Assembly: GCA_033964015.1 (NCBI GenBank)
Contig: CM066912.1
Location: forward strand, 29,040,532-29,104,531
DNA from: Scolanthus callimorphus
Taxonomy: Eukaryota > Cnidaria > Anthozoa > Actiniaria > Edwardsiidae
Reading direction: 5' to 3'
Length of the DNA: 64,000 nt
A model generated the notes under the pieces. It was not told the origin of the DNA. It worked only from the letters and a program-made list of their open reading frames with translations, and searched no databases. A program made the position numbers and the translations under genes. Of this stretch, positions 11,195 through 20,999 are shown piece by piece. The stretch's first letter is position 1. Each line of letters starts with the position of its first letter.

Positions 11195-14100
11195 TCATTC
11201 TTGTTCTTCATAGAATGCCATGTATGGAACTTGTCTTAGAATTGTGCTCTGGACCATGGAAATCTAAAAAGAAAAAAAAAATTACCAACATCATTGCCTG
11301 CTTTAAAATTAGCTATAACTATTACCTGTATGGCAGTAGTTTATACACTCATTTCCGACACATTTATTGCTACAGTATGGTATTCACCTTTCCATCGCTA
11401 GCAAGCATCCATTTTTTTCATGTGGAAAGCATGTCATGAAATGGCCTCCATTGAAAGGTCCACTGTGGACAACAAAAGCTGATAGCTTGTAGGCAGATTC
11501 TATGGGGCCTCCATCCTGAAATGATACAAAAACAATACAGTCCAGTATCTACATAAGAAAGTAACTTTTATTGAGGTGTGGGGCACAGACAGGTAACTAT
11601 AGTAAAGAGGTGACTGCCTAAGAGAGGTTCAACTTTATATAATATAGTGGTCTATCCAGAATTCACACTTATTCTATTGTCAAAAGTGCTTCATCAAACT
11701 TGTTGGGAAGCACTGAACAACAAATTAGCTTGCACGTACAGGGACATACATCACTCCTTTCCTAAAAGCAATATTATAATGTTAAGTCATAGTATGTAAC
11801 ACAAGCTTGGCAGAAGACTGACAAACGCTCCCATATGACTTTTTAAAGACATCTGTTTTTCAGTATTTCAGAAATGTGAGAAGCTAGCAGTACCTTATAT
11901 AATGATAACTGTATCTGTGTATTGATCAAAAAAGCTGGATTGTCAATCATTCCTTGCAGTCTGTTTAAACAAAAAATGTGAGAATATTGTCAGCTCCAAC
12001 AAACAATTGAGGTTGACTGTTTTTAGTGTCCAAGTTGTTTGTCATTTTTTTGGGAAAAAAGGATAAAATACTGGACCTACAGCACAAGTGGTAGCTGTGT
12101 GGTGACCATGGCTTCAAAAGAGATGACAGCTTAAAATAAATTTGTTCAGCACTCGGACTCCCTTAATAAATATCAACTTACATGGAATTGGGGTTCATCT
12201 GTACATACCTTGAGAAATGAATTACCAGCACATTTGGACATGAGTCAAACTGCATCTTTTTCACTGCCAATGTTTGGGTATGGCATCTATTATTTTTAAA
12301 GGACAGACACCTGTTTAATATTAATTTGCAACAGGCACAGGTGGCAGTGTGTACTAGTGATTGTTAAGCAATATAATAATATCTGAAAGGCAATACTCAA
12401 TTTTAACTTTCACATTTGTAACCATTTATTTCTCTCCCCTTACATAATGCTGGAGTGCTTCACTTATTGAGTTGCATGTTCGTGCCTAAGAAGAAGAAAA
12501 AAGAGATCAAATAATTGTGTGTAACATTAGAAATCGTGCATACTGTTTTTTTTTATTAAAGCACAGGCCTCAGGCTAGGAGAAAATCGATAGAGAAGTTT
12601 AAAAATAGCCAAGTTGTCCGAAAAAGTACCTTAATCAACTGAATAAACAAAATAAAGAATACTTACTATTTTTATACTTCTCTATTGATTTTCTACTAGC
12701 CTGTGAGTCATACAAATTTGTACTGCTTACCATCAGGAAATGCACAGAAAAGAGAGGGGGGACATCCATAAATTATTACCTAAGTTAGTTTATTATACAC
12801 ATTCTCCAACAAACAGAAATGGAAAAGCTCCAAAAGGAAAATTAGTGCAGTTGTTCTTTGGATACAAATGTTGTATTTGGCTGCCTGAATGTAATCCTAA
12901 CCTCCGTGTTTACCTTTGCTGTCAGTCATGACTGCAAATTTGGATTCTGCTAGACATGCAAGATTTGATTTTGACTTTACCACTTACCAGAGGATCAAGT
13001 GTGATAGATGTTGCTTGTGTATCAGCTGTTCTATGAGATATGTTACATTTTTGGCAAGTAACTACAAGCAATGAAAGAAAAGCAACATTATGTATAATGC
13101 ACTAGTCATTTGTTTCCACCGACCCCAAACCCCCGCGAAATAGCAGGGGAATATGAAACAGATGTTGTCAAATTTGAAATAATTCCACCGCCTACCAGGG
13201 GAGAACGCCTTGGCAAATTCCCTACACCCCGGGGAAACATTTCCTACACCCAAGGGACAAATTCCACCCTCCACAAGATGGATGCAAGAAACTTAATTCC
13301 TAATACTATCAAAACCAGTAGTATGTCTTTTCCGAAATGAAAAAGACAGATTTTTTGTTTCCCCTGCCATTCCCCCGGCCGGTTATCTGAGCCATAGCAA
13401 ATTTGAAGTAAACTCCCTGGGGATCGGGGCACGAATACAAGACAAACCACTGATATTTCCCCCAATATTGCCTGGCAAAATCCCTGCATGTCGCGGGGGT
13501 TGGGGGTCAGTGGAAGCAAATAACACTGCATAATTGATACAGTATTTTGTATGCATTTAATCTTTGAAATGTGATGGGGCATCATTACCTATACTATATA
13601 CTTTACATTCAGACATCAAGACCTCCCTGTAAAATAAATTAGAGTAATATCTACTGTACTGTAGGAAATATGCAAAATTGCCAGCATTTGGGGAGCTTCA
13701 AAGACACCCCTTACAGAGACAAACTGACATTTTTAATAGTTACATTGGTGCTGCCCAATTAAATCTTAAACACAAACATTGAAATACAAAGCTGGCACCA
13801 ACCTATTGAAACTTAGCCAACATGTCGCCATAAGGAAGCCCAACCCCTCCCTCTCCCAGCAAATAGATCCAGTTGTGTGTTTTATATTATGCAATATGTA
13901 ATTCTTTAATAAAAGCTATTTACCATAAAAGTTCTAATAAGCCTGTGGGGGTCTTGTTAAAATACTGGGACTCGTAGAAGGAGGACTTATAGCAAAGGGG
14001 GCTTAATAGATAGGGGGGCACATGAGGGCGTTTACGGCATGTCTATGTCATGTTAATAATGAAGCTTGTTGGGGATTTGGGGGGGGGGGAGCAGAGCCAT

Positions 14101-14954
14101 TGTGGCTTTTTCTATTGCTCACTGATGACGGCTGCTGTGAGTGAGTGAGATATTTCTCTGATTCAACATGTATACAGATTTTTGTTTGCAATCTCCATCA
14201 CTGTTTTTATAATGGTACACTGGAAAGCAAAAAAACAGTTGTGGGGGGGGGGGGCTCTTTGGTTAGATTGTATGGCAAGGTGGGGGCTGAGTTAAGTGAA
14301 AATTTATGAAAACTAGAGCCCCCCCCCCCCCAACCACACCCCCCATCCTGAGTCAGTCCCTCCCCCCTCCCCTCCCCCAAAACATGTGCTTCATGGAAAT
14401 AAATACCTTGCATGTGGCAAAAGGTTGTTTGTCAACTGCAACATCATCCCTGTAAAACACTCATGTGGATCTCCAGTTTTTCCAGTTGTAAAATTCTGAG
14501 AGAGTACTTTGAAGAGTAGAAAGAAAAAATAGGAAAATATTGCTTTAATTTAGATAAGCTTAAATCTAAAGCAGAAACTCTCCTTGAACCCGCAAGCAAT
14601 TTTGTAATTATAAATCAACTCACCTGATTGTTTCCAAAATACTCCTGATGGGTAAACTATTTTCCGTTTTGTGGAAAGCATCTCCGTGAACAAGGCGTTT
14701 ATTTCACAGATGATGCAGTTGGTTTCAGAGTGATCTTAAGAGAAATATTTGAAATCACGCTCAGTCGATTGTGCAACTTCATGTCAAAAAGACTAGCCAT
14801 AAGCTGCATAATATAATTGGTGCTCACCGTGATTTGCCCTCAGGGCAGCTCTCTGGAACATAGTTAACATTCTGGGCGTGTGAAGTAAGCATTGTAAAAC
14901 GGCGTTTATAAAACACCCGTTTCCAAAATTATGAAGTCCACAAATAGCCGGCAT
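11195..14954 (-). CDS. Ubiquitin-specific protease (USP) domain carried by the MULE
   Basis: Ten exons: 14828-14954, 14624-14734, 14407-14495, 13589-13626, 12988-13061, 12407-12485, 12209-12286, 11894-11960, 11388-11515 and 11195-11263. The protein starts MPAICGLHNFGNGCF at the ATG 14954-14952. The USP boxes appear in order: Cys box GLHNFGNGCFINAVLQCL, GDPHECF (QDxHEF box), zinc ribbon TCQKC and YKCERC, VKKMQFDSCPNVLVIHFSR, His box YKLSAFVVHSGPFNGGHF, WMLASDGKV, and the terminal VPYMAFYEEQE. It resembles USP17/36/42-type enzymes but is compact (about 287 residues). In the current sequence TGA (11197-11195) ends this frame, and a 1-nt shift would continue it into the Pro-rich array. Further 1-nt inconsistencies occur at the exon 2/3 junction, 12429-12431, 12407 and the T7 at 11412-11418. 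Confidence 0.88.
12562..12706. repeat. MITE with about 40-bp inverted arms in a MULE intron
   Basis: The left arm reads CACAGGCCTCAGGCTAGGAG and the right arm is its imperfect inverse ending CTAGCCTGTG. It sits between USP exons 12407-12485 and 12988-13061. Confidence 0.7.
13113..13519. repeat. About 400-bp inverted-repeat element in a MULE intron
   Basis: The left end TTCCACCGACCCCAAACCCC pairs with the right end GGGGGTTGGGGGTCAGTGGAA. The interior is rich in CCC/GGG and codes for nothing visible. It lies between USP exons 12988-13061 and 13589-13626. Confidence 0.65.
13780..14400. repeat. Repeat-rich MULE intron with G and C runs
   Basis: The segment at 13930-14030 (GGGACTCGTAGAAGGAGGAC and following GGGGGCTTA motifs) is related to 23590-23960. 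Runs of 10-11 G and C occur near 14081, 14243 and 14320. No exon was recognised between 13626 and 14407. Confidence 0.4.
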
Positions 14955-14974
14955 GTTGTTATCGTCTTCGAAAA

Positions 14975-15002
14975 GCGCGGGAAAAGAATCATATTTCCCG
15001 CG
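14975..15002 (-). promoter_or_regulatory. Two E2F-like sites upstream of the MULE gene start
   Basis: GCGCGGGAAAA (14975-14985) and TTTCCCGCG (14994-15002) lie 20-50 bp upstream of the USP start codon. Both fit the TTTSSCGC E2F core. They could tie expression of the element to dividing cells; this is inferred from motifs. Confidence 0.4.
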
Positions 15003-15182
15003 TACAAAACTATACTAAGCCTACCCCCATACTTTCACTTTGGCGATTCTGTCTTCGTTCATGAATGAACTGGGCTGAACAACTAATTAACATAACGCTC
15101 AGCCTAGTTCATGTGTTCGTAAATTCCGTAGCCAAGTCAACGCTTGTTTGCAAAATAAATCAAACCACAATACGTTTCAACA

Positions 15183-15404
15183 GTTTATTTACCATATACC
15201 TGGTGGAAACAGTATATTCCACTCTCAACAAAGGGTAAGTAATGGTTTTCACGGTGTTTCTCCGGGTTTCTCCATCGCGAGATGCGAATCTGCCGCCATC
15301 TTGAATTTTGTGTCAACAAAGTGTGTTACACGTCACGGAATATCTAATTTAAGATATGCGCAGAAGAGGATGCGCAATGAACTGGGCTGGAAAAAAAAAT
15401 TCGC
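15183..15404 (-). repeat. Right terminal inverted repeat of the MULE
   Basis: This is the inverted copy of 1430-1651 and ends AATTCGC at the target duplication. The same YY1-like motif is at 15292-15302 (reverse orientation). Transcription of the element's gene would start just inside this repeat. Confidence 0.93.
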
Positions 15405-15413
15405 GCAGGCCGG
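15405..15413. repeat. Right 9-bp target-site duplication of the MULE
   Basis: GCAGGCCGG directly abuts the right end of the element and is identical to 1421-1429. Confidence 0.9.
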
Positions 15414-15424
15414 TTGGGATTAGC

Positions 15425-15990
15425 CTCCGCATTGGCTGATTGCATTTTTATTCCGAACCGGGGGGGGGGGGGGGTTGAGGACCAGTGGAACTTTTTCAGG
15501 GGAGAGGTCGATCCCACTGCCAATCCTGGAAATTCCAGGGTTGGGGTCATTACCAAGGCTGGAAATTCCAGGGGAGGGGTTTTATTATCAAGGCCTGGAA
15601 ATTCCAGGGGATGGGGGTGTTGATTGAGGATGCACGGGAATTCCAGGGGAGGGGGGTTATTATCAGAAATTCCAGCTGATGAGGGTGTTGAAGATCACGG
15701 GAATTTCAGGGGGGGGGTTATATTGAGGATGCATGGAAATTCCGGGGGAGGAGAGGTAGAGGGGAGGGGAGGTATTGGGGAGGGGAGGTATTGAGGATGT
15801 ACGGAAATTCCAGGAGAGGGGCCGGTATCGAAATGCCACGGAAATTCCGGAGGAGGGGGGTACTGAGGATGCACGGAAATTCCAGGGGAGGGGGATATCG
15901 AGGATGTACGGAAATTCCAGGGGAGGGGGGTACAGAGGATGTACGGAAGTTCCAGGGGGAGGGGGTCATCCCAAAGCAAGGTCCTCAACC
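15425..15990 (+). repeat. Degenerate tandem array of GGAAATTCCAGGGGAGGGG-type units
   Basis: At least eleven imperfect units follow a TGGCTGATTGCATTTT boundary motif and a G12 run, immediately outside the right MULE end. The array ends with GTCCTCAACCCC, inverse of the opening GGTTGAGGACC, so it is an inverted-repeat element of its own. A related element lies at 57400-57765. The long frames here are low-complexity. Confidence 0.65.
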
Positions 15991-15999
15991 CCACCGGTG

Positions 16000-17000
16000 C
16001 CATATTGCAGGCAGAGGTCCGGTACCGTGGTATTCCTGTGGTGTGACAAAATGTGGCCGAGACGGCTGCACAGGAAACCCTAGCAACTTTTGTATTTTGA
16101 ATATATTTCTAACTACGGAAGACGGACAACAGGCTTACACATCAATGCCTACGGCCTAGCCTCGTGCAGCCGAGCTTCGAATGACATTGACCCGATCAGA
16201 AACACTTATATGTGGCTGTCCCGATCAATTCCTACTGCAACGCTGTAGCAGTAGTCATTTCTTCACTTGAGTTTACCATTTCAATTCACTCCATGTCCAT
16301 AATACATTGCTTGTTTTTTGTTTGCATGATTCATTGCTAAAACTTGCTAGTGCGAAATGCGCTAGTGCTAAGATCACAAGATATAGCTTTTTACCCTGCT
16401 TTTTTTATTGAGAATGGCGGCGAAGTGCATTATGATCAGAGTGAGCCGGCCCCTTTCCCCCCTTTCCATCTTCGCACTCCGAAAAAGACAGTTTAATTTG
16501 CAAACTGATGATTTTATTTAGAAAACTATATTGGCTCATAAAATAAATGTAGCCTGGCCATGCACGCAATTTCATGCATGCACTGTAGAACGACTCGTAC
16601 TGGCAAGAACCGGCCTTCTACTCATTTTTATGAAGAATCATGCCTCAAAAACTTGGGAATACATTCTCAATAGCTTCTGTAAAGAATATCAGAATTTTAC
16701 AATTTTCACTCTGAATGGCCCCCGTCGCCGCTCATAGCAGCCGGCAACATGTTATCTGTTGTTTTTGTAAGTACTGTTACTTCGTAACTTCAAAGTACTG
16801 TTTGGATTTATTGTAACTTGTCTTCCGTCCTGGCGTGTGTATTATTATAATATTTTCGATGTTAGTATTAATGTATGACCTATTCTTGAATTCAGTCCTA
16901 ACTGTAATATAATAATAAACGATTATTATTATATTATTATTATGTAAGTGTTTTTAAATACATACGGTATTTTTTTTCTTTAGAAAATACCAGCTTTTTG
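16000..17000. other. Spacer without a recognised gene
   Basis: Only an ATT-rich microsatellite near 16905-16945 and short incidental frames are seen. Confidence 0.4.
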
Positions 17001-17361
17001 GATCAATCCTGTGAACTGTCTCGTTTTTGAAGTACAACAAAGATCTGAAGACCCTGTACGAATATTGCGTTACTAATAACATACAGTCGCCTGGCATGAT
17101 GACAGCTAAACTCCAGCTCGTCTGGTCTGGCAACAAGACCGAAACCCAGTTAAACCAGTTCTATAAACCTGCTGCCAACTGGAGAAAAGCTGCTGGCCTC
17201 TTGCTTTGCTGAAGTACCGCAAGGGGGAAACATTCATACGAATTTGCGAAGGCAGCAACATTTTCACTGCGATCTGCTCAAGCCAAATGGATAATTCTCA
17301 AATCTCCTGAAGACTGGAAGGAAATTTCGCGCCGTCTGGGGCGTTACGAAAGTTTCTAGTT
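16984..17361 (+). pseudogene. Broken exon of an unknown protein
   Basis: A pyrimidine tract and AG at about 16983 precede a coding-like stretch spread over three frames: PAFWINPVNCLVFEVQQ, then NNIQSPGMMTAKLQLVWSG and FYKPAANWRKAAG, then QAKWIILKSPEDWKEISRRL ending at TAG near 17359-17361. At least two 1-nt shifts are needed, one near the G5 run at about 17224. I do not recognise the family. It may be a damaged last exon, a transposon remnant or a gene affected by sequence error. Confidence 0.35.
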
Positions 17362-17404
17362 TATGCGGACCTGCTGGAAAGTAGAGTGCTAGAATAATTC
17401 ATGC

Positions 17405-17787
17405 ATGGAACAAAATGTCGCTAGACATACACTGAAGAAACAGATCCTCGTTAACGGAGCCTTCATTTTTATTGGAATCATTTTTATAACGCTTTGCTTT
17501 GTGTTCTTATCTCTCGCGTTTCAAGATGTTAAGGAGTGCAAGAAATCAAATCAATGCACAGCGGATATTTATTACAGGGGGAAAATTCTCCGGATCACTG
17601 CGGCCGGTTTATTTATTGTCGGTTTGGTTTGATGAGTGCATTTTGGTGGCGTCTACGCTCGATTAGAACTGTTCGTGATCTCCACGCGAGAATTGCCGAG
17701 ATGGAGTTGCAAGGGTTACACAGAAGGAATTCTGTAGTAAACAAACCAGCGGGATGGGATATTGTACAACAAAGGAATTTAATGTGA
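17405..17787 (+). CDS. Small two-pass membrane protein, intronless, with one frame break
   Basis: The frame starts MEQNVARHTLKK at 17405. A first hydrophobic segment (ILVNGAFIFIGIIFITLCFV) is followed by a Cys-containing loop (KECKKSNQC) and a second segment (AAGLFIVGLV). There the frame meets TGA, but adding one T to the TTT at 17628-17630 would join it to a basic C-terminal part (FWWRLRSIRTVRDLHARIAE) ending at 17787, giving about 127 residues. Coding character persists across the break. The family is not recognised; the topology suggests a tetraspan-like half or a small TMEM protein. Confidence 0.5.
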
Positions 17788-18245
17788 GATGTCAAGGTGA
17801 GTCACAAAAGACACGGGACAAACTACTTGAGGAGCTTTATAGATGCCCCGCTGCAAGCTCAGAATAGCCTTATCCAGAAAGAGGAACCTTATCCGAACCT
17901 TATGAAAGGGTATTGTGAACTAGGATATACATGACTATTAAACCGATTTTGATATGTATGGCAAAATGTCACGCAACAGCTCAACAAAGGAACAACATCG
18001 AAAAATACATAATTATTATCGTTTGGAGGCTGTCCAAGAGGAGTTTCATCGCAAATTGCAACCTTATAACCCCAAACGTTCATCCATGATTGTCATGAGT
18101 AGTTATCGAATCGACAAGGGGATATCGCAGAGGCGGATCGGTTTAATTTTGTAAGGGTAGGGGTAAAGTACAAAGTGATGTTAAACTTGGGGAATAGGGG
18201 GCTGGGTTACTAAGAAACTAAGAGGGTACTGAGGAATTCACGAAA

Positions 18246-18345
18246 TTTCCCTGCTAGCAGAGGCCTCTTCCTTTGTATTCGCTGGCCGTCAGCTAGCGAA
18301 ATCAGGACTAGAAAAGAGGCCTCTGCTAGCAGAACTAGCAGGGAA
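18246..18345. repeat. Fold-back element with CTGCTAGCAGAGGCCTC arms
   Basis: CTGCTAGCAGAGGCCTCTTC near 18252 pairs with AAGAGGCCTCTGCTAGCAG near 18315. A related fragment lies at 40850-40885 in the TMEM19 intron. Confidence 0.6.
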
Positions 18346-18528
18346 TGAAAAGATATGAGAGAGGTAATCACCTTATTCAATCCACCCCCGCCCCTGGATT
18401 TTCCTCTATCGATCATAACGATCATCGCGTAAACCCTCGAGCAAGGCAACTACAAGGACTACTCTGGGATCTTATCTCGCCGCGAGATAATGCGAGTTTA
18501 TCTGAGATAAAGCGATATAAGTTGAGAT

Positions 18529-18646
18529 AGAGCAGATTTCGTATGACTGTGAAAAGTATCGCCAGTGAAATCGCGTAGTCGCGGTACGGTCGCGGCGCGG
18601 AACAACTTTGTCACGGTACTTTTCACACTCATACGAAATCTGCTCT
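18529..18646. repeat. 118-bp MITE of the AGAGCAGATTTCGTATGACTG family
   Basis: Inverted arms of about 33 bp with few mismatches. Outside lie inverted TTATCTCGC/GCGAGATAA motifs. Related ends occur at 19003 and in the elements at 29768-31292 and 50225-50944. Confidence 0.75.
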
Positions 18647-19959
18647 AAAGCGAGATAAGGAAAAATTGTGCCAATTAGGAGTGCGCTTTCTTCCCTTAAT
18701 CTAGCTTACAGGAGTACCAAAAGATAATTTGCGAGCACAATATTCAGTTTCTTTGCCAGACCAACATTTCTCATTTTCGACAAGTCTGCAGCAGATGTTA
18801 CAGTTGTTAGTATCTGAATATCGTTCAGTGAGTACAAATGCAGCTTTGGGAACTGGGAAGTAATCGAATATCGCGAGGGCGCGCGCGCGCGCTTGAAATT
18901 CAGTAGCTGCGAGCACAAACATCCTATACTGTATAGTCTAATTACTTCTGGGGATTATAATAAAAGATGAGATCGACTTTTGAATTAAATGCACTAGTAA
19001 TAGAGCGGATTTCAGATGACTGTCGATCGTGAGTAATTCGCAATTACTTTGTAATTACTCCTATACGTTCTATTCAGAATTGGTGTAATTACTTTGTACA
19101 CGCGTACACACACGTTAAGTATGAGTGACTTGCTGTCGGAAAAAGCTCAGACTAAAGGAAGAAAATAATTGTTCACACAATACTCGAGCTACAGAAACGA
19201 AAAAGCAAGTAAAAACAAGAAAACAATTATTTGTAGGTTGAAATGTGAAACTTTCTGCATGGAATCTCTCGAAATTGGCTACCACACGGGCGACTATTTC
19301 AGCACTGTCACAGAAAAGTCTGGCATTCAAACAAATTAGACATTTATTCTTCAGAAAGATTTTCTATCAGGACCACTAGCCTCCCACTCTAGCCAGTTAG
19401 CGCCTACAGGAGCGCGCACAAGAAACCAAAGAACTATCGCCCGTATTCCTGCCCGCGCGCCAAAAAAAACAACAACAGATACCCGAAAAGAAAACCCACT
19501 GAGGTGCCGGCTCGCAGTGGACAGGAAGCGGACCCCGCATCCCGTGGACTTCTCTGTTGTTTTCGTTTAGTATTATTGCCGAAATTTGTAAGCTCTATGA
19601 TGATGAGAAATTAATGTGCGGGATTCAAGGTTGGAACGCTGGATTCTTCCCCTTTGCTCTCCTCGTGTTTTCACTGCTTGAGCTAGTGTAAGTAGGGCCC
19701 ACTGAGAGCTTTTTTAAAAGCTTAAAAGATTTGAACTGTCAAGTTAGTAGCACGCAATTGGCTGATCCAGAAGCTAAGCCGTATCTTTTTTTCTTCTTTT
19801 TTTTTGTTTGTTCCAAAAACCAAAAGCACATTTTGACCCAAATGAAAATATTCTAGCTACGGCCTTGATAAAGTGACCGACCGACTCTCCAGACTTGCAG
19901 CGCGTAAGCTGAATTACGCTTGGATCTCACGGCGCCAATGGCTGCCAAGCAGTCGTAAC

Positions 19960-20290
19960 ACAGACACTAAGGATGATCACTCCCGGGGTGCTTACCATTG
20001 GTCAAGGAAAACCGGTTGGTTTGATCAGCGTCCAATGGTATAAATATTCCGGTTGGGATGAAATACCGAGTGGAATGGCGCTTACCATTCGCTTATTCGC
20101 ATTTCGGTTCGGATTGGCTACCTTATTTGGTCATAAAACCGGTTGGAGTGCCAATGGTACAAACCATTCCGATCGCCGGCTCGTTCCAACTGGAATGGCG
20201 AGACAACCTCTGAAGCTGAACCTCTCGTACCAACCGGAATGACCGAAACATCGACTGTACCATTGAAATCCCAACCGTTCCTCTGGTTCA
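19960..20290. repeat. Cluster of CCGGTTGG / CCAATGGT / GGAATGG motifs
   Basis: Short motifs (AACCGGTTGG, CCAATGGTA, GGAATGGC) recur in both orientations. I take this as a decayed repeat; the 89-residue frame across it is low-complexity. Confidence 0.4.
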
Positions 20291-20708
20291 AGTTAATGTA
20301 GTGCATGTGATAGACGGGACATACAGTTTTACGTCCTTTTACCAGAGAAGACAACAACAAATTATATAGTGACTATCGTAAGCGATGAAGCTGTTGTTGA
20401 TACTGTTTAGTGACAATTACGAAAGTAGGATGATGATACAATGATGATTTATGTATCCTCTATACTCTTTTCCTATTTGGCAAAAAATCCAAGTGGGCAA
20501 TGAAATCCGTCTTCGACATCCACTCTTGACTTGTGCCCAATGTTCACATGTTCAAGCAAAAGTCTTGCAACTCCCCTTTCCTTTTTGCAACTTAATTGAA
20601 TGATTGCGTTTAGATTTTATCAAAATAATATTTCTTCAGTCTAGTTTCTTATTTCTTATTTTATTTGTATTGTAAATTCAATAGCAAAGATCTTAATCTA
20701 TAATAAAA

Positions 20709-20918
20709 TTATTCAGATTTCGTGTCATGATCCTCATTTGCACTTGCATCGAAACTTCTGATTTTTTTAAAGAAACGCTCGTTTGTCGTTTTCTCCTCCA
20801 ATGGCATCTCGTGTAGACTTCCATGGATTGCAAACCCAGGACTTACAGAATTTATCAACTGCCCGGGCTCCCTATCTACATAACGGCTCATACTAGCCAA
20901 TTCAAATCTAGCAATCAA
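20709..20918 (-). CDS. Short hypothetical protein frame
   Basis: A 69-residue frame starts MIARFELASMSRYV with mixed composition and a charged end (KKIRSFDASANEDHDTKSE). No family, signal or membrane segment is evident. It may be chance or an isolated exon. Confidence 0.2.
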   Translation of the reverse strand: MIARFELASMSRYVDREPGQLINSVSPGFAIHGSLHEMPLEEKTTNERFFKKIRSFDASANEDHDTKSE

Positions 20919-20999
20919 CTTTCACTGCCTGATCACGTGAACACCTCGTGCTAAGCTTGTTTACTGTTTACCAGTATTTCTTGCAGCACGTTTTGCTCA

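Larger units (their letters stand above)
1430..15404 (-). mobile_element. 13,975-bp Mutator-like (MULE) transposon carrying USP, Ulp1 and transposase domains
   Basis: The ends are defined by 222-bp terminal inverted repeats (1430-1651 and 15183-15404) with four differences. A perfect 9-bp duplication, GCAGGCCGG, lies immediately outside both ends (1421-1429 and 15405-15413). Long TIRs and 9-bp target duplications are typical of Mutator-like elements. The minus strand carries 20 exons encoding, in order, a ubiquitin-specific protease, a Pro-rich repeat linker, an Ulp1/SENP protease, a zinc-binding domain, a DDE transposase and a SWIM finger. The start codon at 14954 lies about 230 bp inside the right TIR. 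About 2.1 kb at the left end appears noncoding. At least four smaller inverted-repeat elements are nested inside. Near-identical TIRs imply recent insertion. Confidence 0.93.

Noticed and set aside
15695..16159. Pro-rich or Arg-rich frames over the GGAAATTCCAGGGG array
   Set aside because: They arise from a tandem noncoding repeat, with no start context or domain.
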